NCBI GenBank assembly: GCA_014529385.2
Contig: CM043963.1
Location: 76,993,412 to 77,057,411, forward strand
Direction of reading: 5' to 3'
DNA length: 64,000 nt
From: Adiantum capillus-veneris
Lineage: Eukaryota > Streptophyta > Polypodiopsida > Polypodiales > Pteridaceae
Numbering within the stretch: position 1 is the first letter of the stretch; every line of letters starts with the position of its first letter. The notes beneath the pieces were generated by a model that was given only the letters and a program-made list of their open reading frames with translations, was not told the origin of the DNA and ran no database searches. This document shows, piece after piece, positions 57,513 to 64,000 of this stretch. A program made the translations under genes and the position numbers.

Positions 57513-60500
57513 TTATAACTGAACAATTCCTTGCTAAGGGAACCACAATCAAGGGGGTTGAGAAGATAGCCTAGGAGGCCCTTAAAAATCATCTTTAGTT
57601 ATGGGACATAGGAACAAAAGGCGAGTTTACCAGGAAAAACTATTCCAAAGGGGATAATGCCAAGAAAACACAACTGAACATGAGTTACATGGACATAACC
57701 CCTATGAACTCATTTACCAGGGTCAAAGCTAAACCTAGATACACTTCGTGCATTTTTTATCATTATCCTCGATCTATTATTATATATGATAAAAGATTCT
57801 AAAGTCAAGAACTAGTGGTTTCACATTAATCCGTCTCTATTTCACCTCCATGTGGTCAATCAAACCATTAACGACATATGGAAGAAGTCTTTCTCTAAGT
57901 ACAAATCTCTTTCCAAAGGTTAGAGTTAAGTATTCAAGGACACCCAAGCCAATCTTATCTAGGTTAGGAAGGAGGTAACTCTTATGAGGACAAAGAGGAG
58001 AGATAAAATATATGAGGAGCTAGCTAGCCTAGAAACAATGAAGCCTTCTACTATCGGTCAATCCTTTATCATTGCCCTTGGCCAAAAACTACGGCAAGAG
58101 GAAGAAGTCATGTACAAACACACTTCTGCTTTCTTTAAACAGTGGTGGGCAGGGAAGGTAGAGAGGCCCACCAAGGAGATGTTCAAATCAATTCGTAAAA
58201 AGAACGACAAAGAAAGGACACCTTTCTTTAATGCTTCTTCTCCCATCACTACTAATGATCAAAATCTAGAGTTTGCCAGAAACCACTTTTAGTCCTCCTT
58301 AAAAGTTTTCTTTTGAATTGGTGGATGCAAATTTTAGCCTCCAAGATCAGAGTCATACCAGAATCGGATGCTAAGCAAGTTTGAATTACCTCTATCTTTT
58401 TTGGATCTCTATGAGGCCATGGAGCAGATGAAACCAAATAAGCCTCCTCGTCTTGATGGACTTCCCTCTTAATTCTTGAAGTGTTTCAAAGAGCTTATCT
58501 CTCCAACTCTACTTGTAGTTTGGAAGAGTCCATTAGACATAAGGCCTTGCCCTGCTTTATCAATATATGCAAGATAAAACTATTGCACAAAAGAGGAGCT
58601 AAGGATGATCCGACAAATTTGGCGACCCCTCACCATGCTTAATATTGCCTACATTTGTTTTGCTAAGGATGTTTGTCATAGAATTTGTCTCCTTTTGATG
58701 AAATGGATATCCTTTGAGAAAAAAGGATTCATCAAGGGCCATAAACTAGTTATCTCAATATGGGAAGGGTTTGAATATGCCTCAAACTCAAGGCAAGATT
58801 TTTTCTTTGTCCAGATAGACATTGACAAAGCATATGACAAGCTTGAATGGTCGTTTATTGTTTGCTGCCTTGACGCAATGGGTTTTGGCAGTTACATGTG
58901 AGAAAAGAATGGATCTCAAATGGGGAATTATCAGATCCCTTCTCTCCGGTTCACCGGGGTTCGATCCATAGAGGACTGATTAAGGGCATCAAAATCCCAA
59001 CTCAGATTTATTGATGACACGAATGTCCTATTAGCCAATGATTCTCTCTCTCTTTGAGAGTACTAGGCTACCATGGACCTCTTTTGTATGGCCTCATGAT
59101 CCAAAGTCAACCATAGTAATACAATAGTCTACACCTACTCTTCTCTCCTAGAGTGGGTTGCAAATTTTGGGCGCAAGATTATCCAGGAAGGACAAATTTT
59201 TAGGCTCTTGGGCATCCCCATGGGCTTTGGTGTCTGCCTTAGAAAGAGATGGGAGTCGCTCTGCAATAATTTTAGATCCAAACTCAATAAATGGAAAGGA
59301 AATTAACTCTCTTCCTCCCTAAAGATCAATGAGGATTATGCATTAAAAACCTTAAGTACATATTAGATAAAATGGAAATCAAGCTCTTGATTTCAGCAAT
59401 GTCCCTTATGGAGGAAGAATGGGTTCTCCTACTTCTCAGTGCTATACAAGTCTTCAAACTCAAAGACTTTGCAGGGTGGTCTAACCTTCTTAGATCTACT
59501 TTTTTTTTTTGGCAAAGGGGCCATTAGCTCTCATGGGTTTGATCTATTGAGTTCATGCCTAGAATAAACATAGAGGTAGTCTAGAACTCAACACCCACTC
59601 TAAGCACAATATCTGTCTTCCCTCGCGTGACTCCATGTGGTGGCTGGCTTTAGATATCCTTGGCATTCCTCCCAACTATGAGAATCCTTGGAATAGGATT
59701 GGCTCACAGACCTAGAGCTCTTATTAAGGTTGAGAGCTCATCCTTGTGACCTTACAATCATAAGGGCTAGAATTAGTGATATTCCCTCTAATCTTACATG
59801 GACTCTTCAGAGACCTCTATAGCTAGAACTCAATTTGGAAAGGAGGTTTCAAACCCGCATGGGATCCCCCTGGCCTTCCTTCCCCTCTCCATATCACTTT
59901 CATCGCAGATGGAAAGCTAATTACTCACTTAAACAATGGTACTTTTAAGTTTCAATCACTTTGGGCTCCATATCTGGAGCCCAAAAAGTCCCTTCTGATG
60001 TGGCTTATACTACACAATGCCATCTGGACAGGCATAAGGATGATATAGGCTCAACGTGGGGATGGAAGATGTGGCAGGTGTAACTTGGATATTTGTCATT
60101 TATTTGTTGCTTTTCCTGCAAACAAAATATGTTTTCTCACCCTTTGTCAAAATTCTAGGTTTCTCTCCTAATTGGAAAGAGGCCTTGCTTGGGAATTAGG
60201 TTGGCTTCCTTAGCCTATTTTGGAACAAGGCCAGAGTGGAGTTCCTCTGGATAATTTGGAAAGAGAGGAACCTTATGATTTTTGAGGGGCCTTACCAGAC
60301 TCCAAGTTTGAGAGTATTTTTTAATGATGTGAACTTGCACGCTGTAAAGATTGATGGAGATGAGCTTGTTATCTATTGTGCTCAGAAAGAAGTTCTGTAG
60401 GATGCAAACTACTACTACTCCCGCAATCTGGTCATCAATCCCACCTCTATGACCGTCGATAAAAGGATGAGAGATGAATGGGAAAACATCAATCACGTGG

Positions 60501-60577
60501 AGTCCCAAATTGAAGAGGACAACCGTTTCCTCAACGACTTGCAGAATGAAATTAATGACCCCCCGGCTATTGCTTAG
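57513..60577 (+). pseudogene. LINE ORF2, right piece: endonuclease end, reverse transcriptase, C-terminal part
   Basis: It resumes after the second TTATA with the endonuclease end (TIKGVEK, LWDIGTKGEFT). The pre-reverse-transcriptase part is open at 57984-58290. Reverse transcriptase blocks: EAMEQMKPNKPP-x-LDGLP (about 58410-58470), VQIDIDKAYDKLEWSFI (about 58810-58860), GLIKGIKIP (58975-59000) and the catalytic FIDD at 59007-59018, followed by TNVLLAND. A zinc-binding-like CGRC (about 60071) and the plant L1 C-terminal block WIIWKERNLMIFEG (about 60248-60290) follow. The last frame ends at TAG 60575-60577. Many stops and frameshifts. Non-LTR, target-primed type. Confidence 0.85.
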
Positions 60578-60982
60578 TTTTCTCATTGTTAGCCTTCTAC
60601 TCTCTCTAGATGTACCCCTGCCGGCTCATCTCATATTATATTTAATTCATCCTTGAAATTTCTCTCGATTTGCTTTCATGCTCGTTAGGAATTTTCTCCC
60701 TCCCCCTACTTACAAAAGTGAAGATAGGATTCAAACCCTCATCATCAGAGTAACGACTTCCTGATCTGCTCCAGTAACCACTCAAGCAAGCCCGTTCAAC
60801 TGCTCTCTGTGGCAACTCAAGCAAAAAAAAAATATTACACACGGCATGTCACTTGGTCCTCTTCTTGTCGCCCTCAATCCCTGCGCGCATTGTGCTCATC
60901 TACTCATTCCTCACCCTTACCTACTTTGCTTGTTGCATCACCCAACACTTGCCATTCCTTGACTTCCTCTCTAAACAGATCT
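60578..60982. other. LINE 3' flank
   Basis: No coding. An A10 run lies at about 60821-60830 but is not clearly the LINE tail. It contains the tRNA-like segment listed separately. Confidence 0.4.
60724..60795 (-). repeat. tRNA-like (SINE head-like) segment
   Basis: On the minus strand a box A-like TTGAGTGGTTA is followed about 45 bases later by a box B-like GGTTTGAATCC. The spacing is that of an internal polymerase III promoter as in tRNA genes and tRNA-derived SINEs. Stems are poor, so it is not a working tRNA. No SINE tail or partner copy is seen in the window. Confidence 0.3.
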
Positions 60983-62293
60983 CAATAGATTCTCATTTTT
61001 CAAAGAATTCTCCTAGCCGGTATTCCCTACTAGAGGCTAGATTTTTGTACCCAAGCCTACTTTGATGTAATTGTCTCCCCTCCCTAGGATGTCCTATCCC
61101 CTATGTTTGCTACCAAGAGGCTATTCAGATGGAAGATAGCATGTAGTGGGAACAGGCAATGCAATTGGAGTATATGGTTTGCTCCTCTCTAATAAGTTTA
61201 TGGTTTAATTTTTTAAAGGAAAAAAAAGAAGAAAAAGTATTTGGCACAAAGAGACTATGCCAAGCAGAAATGGCGGCTGAGATGAGGCAGGACAAAGGCC
61301 AGGGAGGAGGACTGAATCTAGGCTCCTGAAAAAGAGTAGCACATAATCAAGGAGAAGGAGCTTCAGAAGAGTGGCGATGAAGGAGGGCCAACGAGGGCAT
61401 GGAAAGATGAGGAGCAGGAGAAATTGGGAAGTAGGAACTCCCCCCAACCCAACCCAACCCCTTCCCCCAAAATTCATAGAGCGCCATGAAGACACCGTCC
61501 ATTGGCTCCCTACCATTGGTCAGCCCTTGCCAGTCAGCAACAAGCTTCAGTAGGCCATCTTGAGTCCTCACCAACAACTATGACAGACAAATTTTCTCTC
61601 TGTTGGAGTAGAACAGCTATATTCGCATATGGTACAAGAGGGGTCCTAAGGTCCTAAGTCACAATTGCTTGCCATGCCTTAGAGGTGAACCCTGCCTCTT
61701 CACAATGCACGACATAGCCTGACGCCACCATGTCATGTTGGCAGCTTAGGACCTTAGGACCCCTCTTGTACCATATGCGAATACACTTGTTCTACTCCAA
61801 CACAGAGAAAATTTGTCCGTAATAGTTGCTAGTGAGGACTCAAGATGGCCTATTGAAGCTTGTTGCTAATTTGCAAGGGCTTCTAACCAATTGTAGGGAG
61901 CCAATGGACGTGTCTTCGTGGTTCTCTATGAATTTTTGGAGAAGGGACTGGGTTGGGTTGGGGGGAGTTCTTACTTCCCAATTTCTCCCGCTCCTCAACT
62001 TTCCATGCCCTCCTTGGCCCTCCTTCATCGCCACTCTTCTGAAGCTCCTCCTCCCTGATTATGTGCTGCACTTCGTCAGAAGCCTGGATTCAGCCCTCCT
62101 CCCTGGCATTTGTCCCACCTCAATTCAGCCGCCATGTTTATCTTCCATCTGAATAGCCTCTTGGTAGCAAACATAGGGGATAGGACATCCTAGGGAGGGG
62201 AGACAATTACATCAAGTAGGATTAGATACAAAAATCTAGCCTCTAGTGGGGAATACCGGCTAGGAGAATTCTTTGAAAAATGAGAATCTATTG
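60983..62293. repeat. 1.3-kb imperfect palindrome (foldback-like)
   Basis: The left arm 60983-61658 and the right arm 61745-62293 are inverted copies, starting CAATAGATTCTC and its complement, with an 86-bp loop at 61659-61744. The left arm has about 130 bp extra at about 61137-61267. Mirror open frames on opposite strands (both starting MLVRTQDGLLKLVA) are a by-product of the arms. No target duplication is evident and no transposase. It could be a foldback or long-TIR DNA element, or an inverted duplication. Confidence 0.85.
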
Positions 62294-63078
62294 TGAGACT
62301 CACCATGATCTATATATCTTATCAAATGGGCTTGTCGCATGTGCTTGGAAGTCAAGTAGTGTCGTCGGACCATCATTCATGTCCGTTAATCCATCTATCC
62401 AAGCCTAAGGGTATTTTCTATTCTACTTTAGTACCCCCCCCAAACCCCACCACACACACACACATTCTGATCACTTTTGGTATTTGTAGGCTTAGGCACT
62501 TTGCCATTATACTCTCAGTCAATACCTCATTCCTCACATAAATGTTTGCCAGCCATTATTAGTGATAAGGTGAAAGATCCTTTTGTTTTTGTACGAGATT
62601 TCTACTTTTACTGATTGAAATTTTCTCATGAAGAGTGATCTTTACTTCTCAAAGAGTCAATATGCAATGCAAAAAATTGAGAGGCATATTGCGAGTTCTG
62701 TACCATTTCCCTTATCTTTGGTACTAACTGCCACAATTCAAGGTACTACTGAACCTGACTTTTGGTATGTATGTTACTTTTTTTTGAAAGCATATACTCA
62801 AGATTTGGAGTTGTAAGGCTCTACTAAAATGTTAGGGTCACCTTTGCCATTTAATTGTAAACTATTCCACCCTGTGCTTGCGTTGTATCTCATTGAAGCA
62901 ATATAAAGAAATACCGAAAGGGGGGCCATCATTTGGGGCCGGTGCAGCCTGGGAGTAGAACTCCGCCACTCTGTGTCTTGTGTGGATTGTCTCTCTCTTT
63001 CAGTTCAATTGTTTTAAATTTTTTAAAGTCTATTCCGTCTTATCTTTTGCATTAGCAAGTGGTGCCATTCCGTTACAG
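62294..63078. other. Unassigned DNA, possibly ending in an LTR
   Basis: No coding frame is recognised. It ends in CCGTTACAG just before a primer-site-like sequence, so the last part may be an LTR end. The LTR start and partner are not seen. Confidence 0.35.
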
Positions 63079-63096
63079 TGGTATCAGAACTTCAAG
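63079..63096 (+). promoter_or_regulatory. Possible primer binding site, initiator Met tRNA-like
   Basis: TGGTATCAGAACTTCAAG; the first ten bases match the initiator Met site. It suggests a plus-strand LTR element that begins to the left and continues towards the window edge, but no plus-strand coding follows. Confidence 0.45.
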
Positions 63097-63197
63097 CGTG
63101 TTGTCAGGTGCAGCGGAAGTGTTTAGGGATTTAACTCGGATCTAGTACTCCGTACAAATACAAGGTTACTTTACTTCACTTGAAAGAACTGAATTGA

Positions 63198-63327
<130 letters not shown>

Positions 63328-63544
63328 ATGTTGGGTCCCAACAACCCTCAAGGGCCCCCTTGCTCTGTTGCTAGAGCAATTACTTGCTTTATTTCTTGCA
63401 CAGTGTTGATACAATGATGTAAGTCCCGAGATACTGAGATGTTAATGGGTACTTGATGCATATGGTTGGTATTGCTAGGATGTTGAGGGATACTACAATA
63501 GATGATGAGGGGTACTGCGGGTAGGTACTTGGTACCGTTGGATA

Positions 63545-64000
63545 CTTTGTACTGAACATCCTGCTCTCATAAGCAATGACATGGCCTTCTTGCATCAAAA
63601 CTGCTCCCAGTTTACAACCACATGCATCACAAAAAACTTCAAATGGCTTTTGCAAATCTGGCAAAGCCAACACTAGTCAAGAAGTCAATTTCTCTTTGAG
63701 CGTCTGAAAAGCGGTCACCTCTGTCGATCCCCACGTGAAAGCGACTCCATTTAGAGTTAGTAAATGCAAAGGTGAAGGTATCTCTGCAAACTTTCAAATG
63801 AACTGCCGGTAATAAGAGCACAAGCCCAAAAAACTTTGAACTTCATGAACATTCTTTAGGTTAGGCCAATCGCGGATAGTCTCAATTTTGGTCGGGTCCA
63901 TCTGCACTCCTTCTGCTGAGACAATGTGCCTCAAGAAATGTATTTTGGGCAAGAAAAACTCACTCTTCTCCACGTTGATAACCAATTTATGTTTTTGCAG
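63545..64000 (-). pseudogene. pol: Ty3/gypsy reverse transcriptase-RNase H fragment at the window edge
   Basis: Minus strand, entering from the right edge. The end of reverse transcriptase (VINVEKSEFFLPKIHFLRHI; MDPTKIETIRDWP; VQSFLGLCSYYRQF) passes by a stop near 63796 into the RNase H start (TWGSTEVTAFQTLKEK; FEVFCDACGCKLGAVLMQEG; HVIAYESR), where homology stops near 63550. It is chromovirus-type by its motifs and resembles, but is not a copy of, the chromovirus at 43 kb. Confidence 0.82.

Noticed and set aside
60724-60795. A functional tRNA gene
   Set aside because: The acceptor and T stems do not pair well and there is no clear anticodon loop; kept only as a tRNA-like segment.
61347-62152. 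Two similar open frames on opposite strands (MLVRTQDGLLKLVA...) that look like a duplicated gene
   Set aside because: They are mirror images caused by the inverted arms of the palindrome, have no domain, and have no conserved frame across the arms.

Overview
This window is nuclear DNA from a land plant with a large, repeat-rich genome. The evidence is the set of element lineages present: Tat-type Ty3/gypsy elements with a second, archaeal-type RNase H (aRH), an Athila/Tat-like Ty3/gypsy element, a chromodomain-bearing Ty3/gypsy element, Ty1/copia pieces primed by initiator-Met tRNA, an L1-like LINE, and very long dinucleotide microsatellites. I cannot name the species. I found no host gene, rRNA or CRISPR. 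Almost everything that codes is retrotransposon, and most of it is broken.

Layout. 1-12.2 kb: an LTR at 199-684 (+), then an old, complete Tat-type element (Tat-1, 1567-10249, 1.15-kb LTRs, target duplication ACGT) with a heavily broken gag-pol. 12.2-21.2 kb: a minus-strand Athila/Tat-like element. Its 3' LTR (12214-12696) is an inverted copy of the LTR at 199-684, it has an extra open reading frame downstream of integrase, and I see no 5' LTR. 23.4-26.6 kb: a complete non-autonomous copia-like element (321-323 bp LTRs, target duplication GTAGA) that encodes gag only. 27-32 kb: microsatellites, a short LTR with a minus-strand primer site, a copia RNase H fragment and a minus-strand gag-protease relic. 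32.8-38.1 kb: a non-coding LTR element with 0.94-0.99 kb LTRs.

38.5-60.6 kb is a three-level nest. A plus-strand LINE is split in its endonuclease by a minus-strand chromovirus (39345-57512, target duplication TTATA). That chromovirus is split in its protease by a young plus-strand Tat-type element (Tat-2, 44554-53811, target duplication CCCC). Tat-2 is nearly intact: one frame of about 1750 codons broken only by three TGA codons. 61-62.3 kb: a 1.3-kb imperfect palindrome. 63.2-64 kb: a compound TG/AG microsatellite and the edge of another minus-strand Ty3/gypsy pol.

Relative ages from LTR-pair differences counted by eye: Tat-2 (about 1%), chromovirus (about 2%), copia-like element (about 4%), Tat-1 (about 5-7%). 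This order agrees with the nesting. No gene here cooperates with another in a host pathway. The only functional units are the gag-pol polyproteins and their cis signals (LTR promoter, primer site, polypurine tract).
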